From assembly GCF_014304815.1 (NCBI RefSeq), contig NZ_CP047958.1, positions 1,054,001 through 1,118,000 on the forward strand: 64,000 nt of DNA. Reading direction: 5' to 3'. Position 1 is the stretch's first letter. Each line of letters starts with the position of its first letter. Below, piece after piece: positions 16,935 through 25,476 of this stretch. The position numbers were made by a program, and so were the translations under genes. The notes beneath the pieces were generated by a model that was not told where the DNA came from, searched no databases, and saw nothing but the letters and a program-made list of their open reading frames with translations. The stretch is from Synechococcus sp. MIT S9220 (lineage in GTDB: Bacteria; Cyanobacteriota; Cyanobacteriia; PCC-6307; Cyanobiaceae).

Positions 16935-17603
16935 ATGGAGACCCTGCCTCTTGAGCTTGAGCCCGGTCAGGACCTCCATCTGGCCCTATCTGAGCTGGCG
17001 TTGCGGCAGCAGCTGAGTGGTTTTGTTCTCGGGGTCGTCGGCAATCTGTCTCAGGCCACGTTTCGCTGTCCTGGTCAACAGCAGCCAACGCGGATGAATG
17101 GGGAGCTCGAGGTCATCACGCTGAATGGAACCTTCTCTCCCTCCGGCGTTCATCTTCATCTCAGCCTTTCAGACGGCGCCTGTCAGGTCTGGGGAGGGCA
17201 TCTTGAGCCAGGCACCGTTGTGCTCAAGGGCGCCCAGCTTCTTCTCGGCTTAAGCGGTTTGCCCACTGCAAAGACCATTCAGCAGACGGTTGAGGAGTCC
17301 GTTCCCTTCAGTGAGCGCGTCGAGCTAGCAGTGCTCCCCGGGTGTCCATGGAGTCAGCGTGCCAGGCAACTGTTGGAAAGGCTGTCCATTCCCCATCGCC
17401 TGGAAACGATCGAGTCTGACGACCGCTTCGAGGCATTCCGACAACGCAGCGGTATGAACACCTTCCCGCAGGTCTTCATTGATGGGGATGTTATTGGGGG
17501 TTATGACGACCTCGCTCAGCTCGCTTTGCAACCCTCGTTCAGGGCCTTGGCACAACAGGTGAAGCGTGAGCCTTCCAAAGCCAATGAATCGGCGTCTGCC
17601 TGA
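16935..17603 (+). CDS. PPC (DUF296)-glutaredoxin fusion protein
   Basis: 222 residues in two domains. Residues 1-~115 are a PPC/DUF296 domain (GFVLGVVGNLSQATFRCPG, LEVITLNGTFSPSG, VWGGHLEPGTVV, with the family hallmark GGHL at 87-90). Residues ~126-200 are a glutaredoxin: VLPGCPWSQRARQLLERL with redox CPWS at 137-140 (single active Cys plus Ser), TFPQVFIDG with the cis-Pro, and GGYDDL for glutathione binding. PPC domains occur in plant AT-hook proteins and bacterial proteins of unclear role, so the fusion suggests redox control of the PPC part; that is inference. Confidence 0.82.
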   Translation: METLPLELEPGQDLHLALSELALRQQLSGFVLGVVGNLSQATFRCPGQQQPTRMNGELEVITLNGTFSPSGVHLHLSLSDGACQVWGGHLEPGTVVLKGAQLLLGLSGLPTAKTIQQTVEESVPFSERVELAVLPGCPWSQRARQLLERLSIPHRLETIESDDRFEAFRQRSGMNTFPQVFIDGDVIGGYDDLAQLALQPSFRALAQQVKREPSKANESASA

Positions 17604-17627
17604 GGCTTGACGCTGAGGCTTGACGCT
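17602..17627. repeat. 13-bp perfect tandem repeat after Grx-fusion stop
   Basis: Two adjacent identical 13-bp copies beginning inside the stop codon of the fusion gene, followed by a diverged partial third copy. No function is visible; probably slippage. Confidence 0.8.
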
Positions 17628-17678
17628 GGGCTGACGCCGAGGATTGGAATCATTCATCCCTCGGTTGTTCAGCCAAGT

Positions 17679-17945
17679 TCAGTGTGAATCGGGAAGCTCA
17701 GGAAGTTCGATGCATAACTGTTCCACCTCGTGTCGCAGTGCATTAATGCGATCCATGGCTGTCAGTTTTCTGCGGCCAGGGGGCCAGAGCTGATCACTAT
17801 CGAGATCGGAGGCCAAAGCCTCTTCCTCCATGGCTTCGATCAGTTCAGCGAGCTGGGCACGTGCCTCCAGCCATTTGGTGATGCTCAAGATGTTGAGGGG
17901 CCTGAGGCATTGGTCAGATTTAAAACGTAGCCAACCTGATGGCAC
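17679..17945 (-). CDS. Small hypothetical helical protein
   Basis: 88 residues, or fewer if it starts later. The part with coding character is WLEARAQLAELIEAMEEEALASD to MDRINALRHEVEQLCIELPELP: two amphipathic acidic helices separated by PPGRRK. I do not recognise a family. The N-terminal 20 residues look less typical, so an internal start is possible. It converges with the Grx fusion. Confidence 0.5.
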   Translation of the reverse strand: MPSGWLRFKSDQCLRPLNILSITKWLEARAQLAELIEAMEEEALASDLDSDQLWPPGRRKLTAMDRINALRHEVEQLCIELPELPDSH

Positions 17946-18436
17946 AGGTCAGGCTTGAAACAAAGTGATGGAAAGGTTTTCTCGAATACAATGATCCAAA
18001 TTCTTTCCGGTAAAATGAATTTGGGATGTCTAAACTGTTTGTTGTTCAGGGCTTCTTGGCTCCCGTCTTCCTTGCTTCTTTGGCGATTCGAGGAGTCAAG
18101 TAACGATCAAAGCGATTGAAGTCGCCGGAGCGCAGGAGAAGATGCCAAGCAATGTCATGATTCAGTATTGATTAACCGCTGATTTCATGGTGAAGTCAAT
18201 GTGAATTCCGTTGAAGTGTGTTGTCTTCGCTGATATCTATTGCTGCGTTCATGATGCTTGATTGAATGCATCTCTCGATCAGGTGTGTGCTGATGCATGC
18301 TGCGTCTTGGCTGCGAATTTATTGTTTCGTCTGAAGACTCTGGACTTTTATGCAGGATGATCCAATCAGCACTGAACTCACTGCTATGAATCATGGGTGT
18401 ACAGCTCCGTGTTTAAGGAGTCTTTGAGAATCTCCG
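17946..18436. other. Intergenic, no supported gene
   Basis: About 490 bp, AT-rich. A 25-codon frame from 18026 (MSKLFVVQGFLAPVFLASLA) could encode a hydrophobic peptide but has no ribosome site in front of it. Nothing else has coding character and I see no RNA gene. Confidence 0.4.
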
Positions 18437-18649
18437 GTGTCTGATCGTCCTCAACCAGATCTCTGGGCCGAAAAACCCTGGTGGTGTCAGCCCTGGACGA
18501 TCCTTCTCACTGGACTCCTTGCGATCTCAGGCAGTTGGTTGGTTTTGAATCGCCTCTGGGTCACCATCCCGACGGCAGTGATCGTTGTGGCTTGGTGGAT
18601 GTTGTTTCTCGTGATCGCTCCTGCCGCCTACAGGAATCAACCGCGCTGA
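18437..18649 (+). CDS. DUF6737-like two-helix membrane protein
   Basis: 70 residues, GTG start. Opens with PDLWAEKPWWCQPWTILLTG and has two membrane helices (~20-38 and ~45-62), a layout I associate with the cyanobacterial DUF6737 family. Function unknown. It converges with the small gene downstream, overlapping it by 13 bp. Confidence 0.65.
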   Translation: MSDRPQPDLWAEKPWWCQPWTILLTGLLAISGSWLVLNRLWVTIPTAVIVVAWWMLFLVIAPAAYRNQPR

Positions 18650-18834
18650 GCGCTTCTGAAACGCTGTTTCTCTTCCATCAGTTCGGATTCGAGCTGTTCA
18701 ATCAGCTTGGTGACCAGAGCCTGAAATTCTGGCTGGCAGCCTCGAAAAGCCGCCTTATGCCGGATCGGTTCGTTGCGCATGCGCAGATCGGTCAGCATCA
18801 ACTGAAGGGCGTCGATTCTGGCGTTGCTGTTCAA
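18637..18834 (-). CDS. Small hypothetical coiled-coil protein
   Basis: 65 residues: NSNARIDALQLMLTDLRMRNEP, then an Ala/Phe-rich link and LVTKLIEQLESELMEEKQRF. Charged, helical, no Cys pairs or membrane segment. Family unknown; codon use resembles the core genes around it. Confidence 0.5.
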   Translation of the reverse strand: MNSNARIDALQLMLTDLRMRNEPIRHKAAFRGCQPEFQALVTKLIEQLESELMEEKQRFRSAQRG

Positions 18835-18960
18835 GGCTTCAGCCTGCAGGCGAGGCGAGGTTATGACACCGCCTCCCCCGTCAACTAGAAGCGCAAAGTG
18901 GTTTTTACAAGAGCACCGAGCACTTTCAGTCGCTGTTGTGCAGGGGTGTCAGCTCACAAC

Positions 18961-19665
18961 TCAGGAGGTGACACTGTCCAGAAGCCAGATGCAGAGCAGA
19001 CCAATGAAAAAAGCCACATTGACCAGACCTGAATCATCTTCTCCGCGTGCGTGGGCTTCCTTCATCACCTCTTCCACCACCAGGTAGATCAAAGCCGCTG
19101 TACCGAACGCGAGCGCGCCGGTCAGTGCAGGTCCCTGTAACCCATCGGTGATCAACAGGCTGGTGCTGAGGCCGACCAGGTAGGTGACAGCCATCAGTGC
19201 ACCTGACACCGCGCTTCGCCAGCGACTGGCACCGCGGCCAAGCAGAGTTCCAAGTCCGAGCGTCGCCAATCCCATTTCCAGGGCAACGGCCACGGGAATC
19301 ACCCACTGCTGTTCTGCGGCTTCGCTGCTGATGCCCACCACCAGCCCGTCGATCAGGCTGTCCACGAGAAAGGGCAACATCAGCAGCAGCATCGGTCGAG
19401 GCCGATCGTGTTCGGGGCTGTCGTGGGGCTCTTCCAAGACCGTATTAATCACCAGCAACAGCGAGAAGCCCAGGCAGAAACCAATCGCCAATGCAACTGG
19501 ATGACCGCTGTTGCTGGCGGCCGGCATCAGGTCGGCTGCTGCAATGCCCAAGACCAGACCGCCCACTAAATGGGCAACCACCGCTCGAAAGCGTCTGCCA
19601 GGTCTGATGCGGCTGCCAAGCAGGCCGCCAAAGGCCATGCTGATAGCCGGCAGGATCAGAAGCAC
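18961..19665 (-). CDS. ZIP-family metal transporter
   Basis: 234 residues with seven or eight predicted membrane helices. Helix IV/V metal-site features are present: FLVDSLIDGLVVGISSE and VALEMGLATLGLG, where ZIP proteins carry H-N-x-P-E-G and H-E-x-P; both His are replaced by Asp/Glu here, so this is a divergent member. It lies 32 bp downstream of the ABC ATPase gene and probably shares its transcript. GTG start. The substrate metal cannot be told. Confidence 0.75.
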   Translation of the reverse strand: MLLILPAISMAFGGLLGSRIRPGRRFRAVVAHLVGGLVLGIAAADLMPAASNSGHPVALAIGFCLGFSLLLVINTVLEEPHDSPEHDRPRPMLLLMLPFLVDSLIDGLVVGISSEAAEQQWVIPVAVALEMGLATLGLGTLLGRGASRWRSAVSGALMAVTYLVGLSTSLLITDGLQGPALTGALAFGTAALIYLVVEEVMKEAHARGEDDSGLVNVAFFIGLLCIWLLDSVTS

Positions 19666-19696
19666 ATCAGCCTCGTTCGGGCATCTTCAAGCATGG

Positions 19697-20506
19697 TCAA
19701 CCTGGCAAGACCTGGCGGTAACCACCGGCCTGCACAACGGCCAGTGGTGTGTCGAACAGAGCTGAAAGACTGGGTCCCGTGAGTGTGTCTTCAGCTGAGC
19801 CATCAAGGCTCACGAGGCAGTTCTGCAGTCCGACGACTCTTTGAATCTCGGGGATGATGGCATCCACCTGGTGGGTCACCAGCACCAGAGTTGTGCCTTG
19901 CTGGCATAGATCCCGCAGGGTTCTCAACAAGGTGTGTCTTGCGCGCAGATCCAGCGCATTGGTGGGCTCATCGAGCACAAGAACTTCCGGTGCATGCACC
20001 AGAGCTCTGGCAATCAGCAGCCTTCGTCGTTGACCTTCGGACAGCTGTCCGTAGTTCTCGTCAGCCAGGCCATCAAGATCCATCCTTTGGAGTAACGATT
20101 CAGTTCGCGACCACTGATCTGCAGTGGGAGTTCTGTCTCTGCCGAGACCGATGGCACCGAAAAAAGCTGCCAGTAATAGCTCCCGGCCTGTGAGCGATGC
20201 CGGGATGCGCTGTTCAACGTCGCTGCTCACGATCCCGAGCCGTTGGCGCAGTGCCCAGAGATTGACTGTCTCCGAACCGAACAAACGTAGATGAGATCCC
20301 GGTTTGACCACTGGGTAAAGCGACCGGCTGATTAATTTCACGAGTGTGGTTTTGCCAGCACCGTTGGGACCGAGTACAGCCGTTGACTCTCCTCGTACGA
20401 GTCGCAGAGTCAGGTCTTTGACAACCTGATGACCATTGATCCAGGCCTCAACGGCCTGGCAGTCCAGCCAGGCTGGATCGGTGTTACTTGCCTGATCAAG
20501 CTTCAT
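19697..20506 (-). CDS. ABC transporter ATP-binding protein
   Basis: 269 residues, one nucleotide-binding domain. Walker A is GPNGAGKTT (residues ~46-54), the signature reads LSEGQRRRLLIARAL, Walker B is VLVLDEPTNALD, and the switch His is in VLVTHQVD. No permease gene adjoins. Sequence style (single domain, ModF/YlmA-like) suggests a soluble ABC protein rather than half of an importer, but this is not certain. Confidence 0.88.
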   Translation of the reverse strand: MKLDQASNTDPAWLDCQAVEAWINGHQVVKDLTLRLVRGESTAVLGPNGAGKTTLVKLISRSLYPVVKPGSHLRLFGSETVNLWALRQRLGIVSSDVEQRIPASLTGRELLLAAFFGAIGLGRDRTPTADQWSRTESLLQRMDLDGLADENYGQLSEGQRRRLLIARALVHAPEVLVLDEPTNALDLRARHTLLRTLRDLCQQGTTLVLVTHQVDAIIPEIQRVVGLQNCLVSLDGSAEDTLTGPSLSALFDTPLAVVQAGGYRQVLPG

Positions 20507-20540
20507 CAGTTGATTCTGGCCCTATTGAGAAGTCGTGTTG

Positions 20541-20774
20541 ATGTTTGATCGCCGTTGTGCCCGTTGTGGTTCCACCAGCTTTCGTGCTGATCGCTCGCTT
20601 GGTGGCCGCCTGGTGTGTTCCCACTGCGGAGTTCCAGCAGATCAACAGGCACGACGATCGAGCGGAGGGGGACGATTACTTCGCTCGTCTCGAAGCGGTT
20701 CAGGTGGTTTCAGGTTTTGGATTCTTCTCGCTGTGATCGCGCTCGTTCTCGTGCTGTTGTTTCAGTCCGCCTGA
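20541..20774 (+). CDS. Zinc-ribbon membrane protein
   Basis: 77 residues: a four-Cys zinc ribbon at the N-terminus (CARCGSTSF to LVCSHCGVPAD, two CxxC pairs), a Ser/Gly/Arg-rich linker, and a C-terminal membrane helix (FWILLAVIALVLVLLFQ). Layout implies a tail-anchored protein with a cytosolic metal-binding head. The ATG at 20541 is preferred over a GTG two codons earlier. Its end overlaps the NUDIX gene convergently. Confidence 0.7.
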   Translation: MFDRRCARCGSTSFRADRSLGGRLVCSHCGVPADQQARRSSGGGRLLRSSRSGSGGFRFWILLAVIALVLVLLFQSA

Positions 20775-21190
20775 GTGATTTCATCTAGTTTCTCGACCAC
20801 CATCGCTAGCGCTGATGCCAGCGGTCGTTCTTGGTTCAATTTGCTGCTCCAGATCCGACCGCAGCGGATCTGTTCAGAACTGGCCAACGTCATGTCCTGG
20901 CCTTCACGCAGCTGCAGCCGTTGAAGAGGCACGCTGAGCTCGCCTGTAAAGACGTGCACGATGCGCTGCTCATCCTGATGCCGGAACCAGATCTTCAGCT
21001 GATCTGGGCACCAACTGATCTCCTCGTTCAATTCTCGTCGCACAGCGATGAGGGCGGTTTCGCCGTGTTCAAGATGGCCACCGAACAGCCCCCAGCACCC
21101 GGGGGCGACGATCCTGGGGTTCTCATCGCGCAATTGCAGTAGCCATTGGCCTTCCTGCTGCAGCATTGCAATCGCAACTTCAACGGTCAT
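20762..21190 (-). CDS. NUDIX hydrolase
   Basis: 142 residues with an intact Nudix box G-x5-E-x7-RE-x2-EE (GGHLEHGETALIAVRRELNEEI) binding Mg and a nucleoside-diphosphate-X substrate. LFGGHLEHGE replaces the GGxVE start common in MutT. Substrate not predictable; housecleaning of nucleotides is the family norm. Confidence 0.88.
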   Translation of the reverse strand: MTVEVAIAMLQQEGQWLLQLRDENPRIVAPGCWGLFGGHLEHGETALIAVRRELNEEISWCPDQLKIWFRHQDEQRIVHVFTGELSVPLQRLQLREGQDMTLASSEQIRCGRIWSSKLNQERPLASALAMVVEKLDEITQAD

Positions 21191-21433
21191 GGTCTTGTTC
21201 CGTGGATCCCGAGGTGTTCCTTTTGGGCCTGGAGCCTGCCATCACGGCGGAGGAGATGATCAGCCGACCAACAGCTTTCGTTGAAGGGTTGTGGCTTGCA
21301 AAGCTACTGCCAACTGTGTTGATTTCCAGGTCTGATCTGCTCTGGGATGACAGGTCATTGCAACCACAGCTAGATGACAAGCGTTTGCTGCATGCCAATG
21401 ACAAGTGGCCGAGATTCAGCCACTATTCACAAC

Positions 21434-21877
21434 ATGGAATTCGAACAATTCGCCGCAAAAATCAGGAGCCTCGACGCGGACTCCAAAGAGCGCATCGCAC
21501 TAGCCGAGAAATGCCCGGACCACGAAGCTAGAATTCAGGTCGGCTTAGGTCATGCCAAGAACATCCCACTGAAGGGAAATCTCCTGCAGGCAGATTTTGC
21601 AAGCGATGGCAAGGAGTTCACCCAGGACGAGTTGAATTACCTGAGCGATGAACAAGCATCGATGTTGGCCGGGATGGTGTTTATGAAGCTGTTTCCCAAG
21701 GCTGCACGTATCTCTGAGGACGACATTCTTGAAGTCGAAGATGAAGACGAATCATGGTCGGGCACTGTCTATACAGGTGAGGGAAATGGTTGGGTATTCG
21801 CATGGGTGATTGAAAAGAATGATCACGAGCAATACGTCATCTCATTCACTGACTATGAGGATGAAGACGAGGCATAG
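21434..21877 (+). CDS. Acidic hypothetical protein
   Basis: 147 residues, pI clearly low: the C-terminal half has ISEDDILEVEDEDESW and YEDEDEA. No membrane segment, no Cys-rich motif. FTQDELNYLSDEQASMLAGMVFMKLFP suggests a helical core. I do not recognise it. ATG start chosen because the upstream extension lacks coding character. First gene of the looser accessory stretch. Confidence 0.65.
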   Translation: MEFEQFAAKIRSLDADSKERIALAEKCPDHEARIQVGLGHAKNIPLKGNLLQADFASDGKEFTQDELNYLSDEQASMLAGMVFMKLFPKAARISEDDILEVEDEDESWSGTVYTGEGNGWVFAWVIEKNDHEQYVISFTDYEDEDEA

Positions 21878-22593
21878 TGCTTGTTGCAGCAGCAATGATT
21901 GAAAATAGTCCTGTGGTTAATTCTATTTTTTGAATTTTTTATTTTCTCTCACTACTATTGATTCATGGTATTAGATCATTTTCACTGATCAGTATGAGTA
22001 GATAGAGAGCGATGCTTGCTTTGATGTTTTTGCAATGGATTTCATCTCGCATGTTCAGTGGCTTTAGATCGATGCTTCAGGATCGAAGCTATTCACTGGG
22101 CCATGGTGATCGCTTCTTCAGGTTCGACCAAGGATTGTCCAGGTGTTCCGGGGTAAATAGGACGAGCGAGGAGAGTCGAGCGTTTGCTTATCCCAGACTT
22201 CTTGTTCTGGACTTCGTTTTTGGATGTGGCCTGCATTGGAGTAGCAGCGGTTGTTTTGCGGTTTTGATGGGTGCCTTGCCATCCCCCGTGTCAAGGCACA
22301 CCCACAAGAAAAGCCGCCCTCCGTGAGAGGAAGACGGCTTGTCTGAATGTTGCTCAAACCCATTACTCAGTCGGCCGAGTAGGGCGGGTCGAAGCGTCTG
22401 GCTGTATGGCTTGTCGGGCCAGTCAGGCAGCTTCTAGTGGGTGCTCAGTTGGACCGTCGTTACTCATTGAACGCCTCCGAATCCCGTTGATGCGATCACT
22501 ATCCATCAGCGAGGGGGGCTCTGGCATCCGTCGAATCGCTCATTGCTTGATGGCGCGTTGGGTCCCAATGTGGAAACGATCTTTTGTTTGTGG
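21878..22593. other. Long intergenic stretch with one hairpin
   Basis: About 715 bp. The left 150 bp are very T-rich. Several open frames exist on both strands, none with convincing protein character. The only structure I can name is the hairpin near 22311-22340. A small RNA cannot be excluded. Confidence 0.4.
22311..22340 (-). terminator. Possible minus-strand terminator hairpin
   Basis: Imperfect stem closing with AAGCCG/CGGCTT. Read on the minus strand the stem is followed by TTTTCTT, so it may end transcripts from the DUF3104 gene about 250 bp upstream. Confidence 0.4.
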
Positions 22594-22911
22594 TTAAGAG
22601 GCGTCGTCGAATCTCTGTTCATCGCCAATGCCATCGAGTGCGTGAACCACATGAGACACCGCTTCCGCCTCAACCCAGTGCAAAGCCCCGTCGTCAACAT
22701 TCGCTACCTGCAGCAGAGCATGCACTCTGCACTCAAGGACCTCTTCTTCACACCAGAGGATTTGTCCCATCCACCAGTCATCGCTAATGGGCTGAGCAAT
22801 CTGTTGTTGAGCTCTGATGATGACAAAGTTTCCAGGTCTGACAGCCAGGACGCTTGGTGCATGAAGGCTTACGCGTGTTGAGGGAGCCGTCGCTTCATGG
22901 TCGCTGCTCAT
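22594..22911 (-). CDS. DUF3104 protein
   Basis: 105 residues of the short DUF3104 family found in marine picocyanobacteria, often in several copies. Diagnostic pieces are VRPGNFVIIRAQ, WWMGQILWCEEE, LLQVANVDDGALHWVEAEAVSHVV. Probably a small beta-barrel; function unknown. The first ~25 residues (HEATAPSTRVSLHAPS) are outside the family core, so the true start may be later. Confidence 0.75.
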   Translation of the reverse strand: MSSDHEATAPSTRVSLHAPSVLAVRPGNFVIIRAQQQIAQPISDDWWMGQILWCEEEVLECRVHALLQVANVDDGALHWVEAEAVSHVVHALDGIGDEQRFDDAS

Positions 22912-23030
22912 AACCTCGTCTCTGGTACAAGCGTTCTATCTGTCTTGGTGTTGGCATGCAAGCGAAGCCACTAGAAAGCAACAGATTTGCTTGGCTTGCG
23001 ACGCCTATCTTTCATGCATACAGGGAGCCC

Positions 23031-23296
23031 ATGTGGCAGCCAAGCAATCCACCACACAACCCAACTGTCGCTGTTGGGTCTGGTTTAGGGGAGGTTTAGG
23101 GGTCGAGTCGGAGTGGATCAGTGGTTTCTATGGAGCACCATCGATCCTTGGGGGCATCCGCATTGAGAGAGGTGATTATGTTGCCTGCCGTGTGGCTGAT
23201 TGGCGTGTCGTATTTGAAGAACCTGCAGATATCAACGTTGGTCCTGTGATTCCTGAAGATGCTGAATGGAAACTTGTGCCAACGGACCCAAGATGA
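23031..23296 (+). pseudogene. Small gene broken by an 11-bp tandem duplication
   Basis: The frame from ATG 23031 (MWQPSNPPHNPTVAVGSGLG) ends early at a TAG. The rest of the protein (VESEWISGFYGAPSILGG, IERGDYVACRVADWRVVFEE, VPTDPR) is in another frame. At the break stands an 11-bp direct duplication (one mismatch) at 23081-23102. Taking out one copy joins both parts into an 84-residue frame with no stop. A ribosome site (AGGGAG) precedes the ATG. The remaining frame can be read from a distant TTG, but that N-terminus has no coding character. Family not recognised. Confidence 0.65.
23081..23102. repeat. 11-bp tandem duplication, frame-breaking
   Basis: Adjacent copies TGGTTTAGGGG and AGGTTTAGGGG. 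The length is not a multiple of three, so it shifts the frame of the small gene around it. Confidence 0.85.
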
Positions 23297-23326
23297 TCTC
23301 AATGAAGAAGAAAGAAGTGCGACATC

Positions 23327-23572
23327 ATGAGTGAGAAACGTCAACTTCATCCTAAAATACCTACTTATTTAGTGGCTGTTTGTTCAGCGTTTCTTGTTGC
23401 TTTATTCCACCTGGAATATACCGGACACTTTTTGGTTGGTTATTCCTTTTTGGTTGGCCTGATTGCAGGTGGCTTTGGTTGGTTATTGGCATGGGGGCTT
23501 TGGAGATTTTGGATTGTCTTTCCATACAAGCGAGTTTTCAAGCTCAGGGTAAAAGTTTATTTAGAGGATTGA
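23327..23572 (+). CDS. Small two-helix membrane protein
   Basis: 81 residues. Two hydrophobic segments: IPTYLVAVCSAFLVALFHLEY and FLVGYSFLVGLIAGGFGWLLA, with a basic C-terminal tail. Family unknown. AT-richer than the core genes. Same strand as the broken gene 30 bp upstream. Confidence 0.6.
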   Translation: MSEKRQLHPKIPTYLVAVCSAFLVALFHLEYTGHFLVGYSFLVGLIAGGFGWLLAWGLWRFWIVFPYKRVFKLRVKVYLED

Positions 23573-23699
23573 AATATTCTGATTTTGGTGATTGGTGATT
23601 TTGCTCGTATGCATTTTATGGAATGCCAATATAAGCGAGCAACCTTGATATGCTGCCCTACTGTGCTCGTTGCATGCCTGAACAATCGAGGTAGAGGCC

Positions 23700-24077
23700 A
23701 TGACCCTTGAACCCCATCAAATTATCCCTGGGAAAGCTAATGCCCTTGCTATTATCTTAATAGTTTCAACATCGGTGAATTCGTCGGCAGTGGCTCAGAT
23801 CCTCCCTCCATTGGCAGAGGATTTAATCGCAGAAAGCGGTGCCGGGATCAACCTTTTTTCTTTGGGTTATGGTGTAGGAGTGGCGAATTATATGTGCTTT
23901 GAATCGCCGAAAGGTAATCTCGCTAAACCTGAAGGGGATGAGATTTTGACTAAATACAAATTATGGTTTGAAAATCAGACTTCGTATCAATTTGATGTTT
24001 TCGCTAAGGGATATAAAATGGAAATGGAGAGTTTTAATCAAACATTTCAAGATCACGATTGCAATTTTTCTTTTTAG
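23700..24077 (+). CDS. Exported hypothetical protein
   Basis: 125 residues. A hydrophobic segment at ~14-32 (ANALAIILIVSTSVNSSAVAQ) looks like a signal peptide behind a polar start. Mature part AT-rich, with two Cys (NYMCFESPKG, HDCNFSF). Not recognised. Confidence 0.5.
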   Translation: MTLEPHQIIPGKANALAIILIVSTSVNSSAVAQILPPLAEDLIAESGAGINLFSLGYGVGVANYMCFESPKGNLAKPEGDEILTKYKLWFENQTSYQFDVFAKGYKMEMESFNQTFQDHDCNFSF

Positions 24078-24452
24078 CTGCGGACCATAAGCGTCAAGTG
24101 CAGATTGCCAAAGGCGGGTACAAATTGTGCCTTTATGCCTTTGGCGGCTCCAGCACTTGCTGGTCAGGCAGCCATGATGGAGAGCTGTTTTGAGAGAGTA
24201 AGAATTGACTCAGCAGATCAACCGATTTTTCTCACAAAAGAAACAAAAAGAGCACGATCCAGGAAGTCCCAATCAGAAATAATTTGTCTGAGCCCTTGTC
24301 AATATCGAACAGCTCGTGGGGTTCTGGAATCATTGCTTGACCTTTGCGGTGGTGAATCTAGTTGATTTCAGCTGCTCAAGTGATCTCCTCAAACCTCGGC
24401 AGAGACCTTCCCCATCTGTTCTGCAAAACTCATGCTGTTCAGCTGAAAGCTC
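24078..24452. other. Intergenic, nothing supported
   Basis: About 375 bp between convergent genes. An 86-codon open frame exists on the plus strand but has no coding character. No RNA gene seen. Confidence 0.4.
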
Positions 24453-24971
24453 CTAAAAGAAGTCGGAGACTGCCATGTCGTGCCTCTTGAGAAGGGCGAA
24501 TGTCGTTCCAGCATTGCCCCGGCAGATACGCAGCTCGTTCGTCAGTGCGGTGATGTCGAGCCACGCTGGGAAAGACTGATTCACGGTTTTGAACAATTCG
24601 AGCCGTCGTCCACCCGGCAAGGCCGGGCCTCTCCAGCCACCTTTGCGAAATCGAACTCCAACACGATTTGCACCACCAGTGCTTATCTCAGCCTCAACCG
24701 TCACAGCTGCTACCTCCCCCAGAGGACCGGAAAGGCGTAGGAGATTCATCCCCCGTGAATTCACTGGGTCAAGAATCTGAATGTTCTCTAACCAGTTCGC
24801 TTGCTTCAGCCAGGGCTGAGTTGCACTGCTCCAGCGAAGTTCCCAGACACCCTTGAGAAGTGCCAAATCCCTGCTGAGATCAACGTCTGAATTGGCTTCA
24901 GCCGCTAAGACGAGATCGGGGATTCTGCTATCTTCCGGCTGATCCTTTAATCGGCAAATGAGTTCATTCAT
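24453..24971 (-). CDS. PAP/fibrillin-family lipid-associated protein
   Basis: 172 residues. The domain start LLKGVWELRWSSATQPWLKQ and the middle (NLLRLSGPLGEVAAVTVEAE, RVGVRFRKGGW) fit the PAP/fibrillin family of plastid and cyanobacterial plastoglobule proteins, lipocalin-like barrels that bind lipids at thylakoids. The C-terminus DITALTNELRICRGNAGTTF matches the conserved end with an Arg-Gly-Asn triplet. Ligand unknown. Confidence 0.78.
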   Translation of the reverse strand: MNELICRLKDQPEDSRIPDLVLAAEANSDVDLSRDLALLKGVWELRWSSATQPWLKQANWLENIQILDPVNSRGMNLLRLSGPLGEVAAVTVEAEISTGGANRVGVRFRKGGWRGPALPGGRRLELFKTVNQSFPAWLDITALTNELRICRGNAGTTFALLKRHDMAVSDFF

Positions 24972-25008
24972 GGGTCATTTTTGATGAAATTGTTGATGTG
25001 ATCTGTAG

Positions 25009-25170
25009 TCAATCATCATTGATAATAATTAATCTCAATAGGCTGCAGCGAAATTTGTTGCCGCCTTCGACACGAACACCAACTGTCTCGCCGCTTAGGC
25101 CACATTTGCTTTCGGGTCGCCAATTTTTGCTGATCTGAGGAAGCCTGTCGCTTTGACGGGCCCAGCATGG
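25009..25170 (-). pseudogene. Possible gene remnant without start codon
   Basis: A 53-codon frame between stops, lacking ATG or GTG, whose translation still looks like protein: SDRLPQISKNWRPESK, GLSGETVGVRVEGGNKF, CSLLRL. In a neighbouring frame just upstream lies a membrane-like segment (MASIIVLVTWHYALLLLAML). Together they look like two pieces of one gene with a frameshift near 25170. Not recognised. Confidence 0.3.
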
Positions 25171-25476
25171 CTAGGAGGAGCAGCGCGTAGTGCCAAGTGA
25201 CTAGAACAATGATGCTGGCCATGATGTTCACCAAAGACGTTATTCTTGAAATCATCTTTTGCGGAAACAGCAACTCTCTTGCTCTGTTCCGTAGTCTTCT
25301 TCGTATGTCTTGAGGCAAGCCATTGAATGAGAAGGTGAGCTGTCTTTTTTATTCTCATTTGTGGGAGAAGACCCATCAATTACCTTTAACTGTAGACAAA
25401 AGGTACCGATAGGGGGCTCAATTGAACGATTAAATCTTTAACTTGTTCGTAGCCTAATACCATTGACTTTTTTGAT

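Noticed and set aside
18026-18103. 25-codon hydrophobic frame
   Set aside because: No ribosome site and no neighbour coupling; chance cannot be excluded.
22012-22326. 104-codon plus-strand frame
   Set aside because: Composition unlike protein, ends in the hairpin at 22311; no ribosome site.
25070-25110. Sequence with a loose T-loop-like pattern, thought of as a tRNA fragment
   Set aside because: No acceptor stem, D-arm or anticodon arm can be folded around it.
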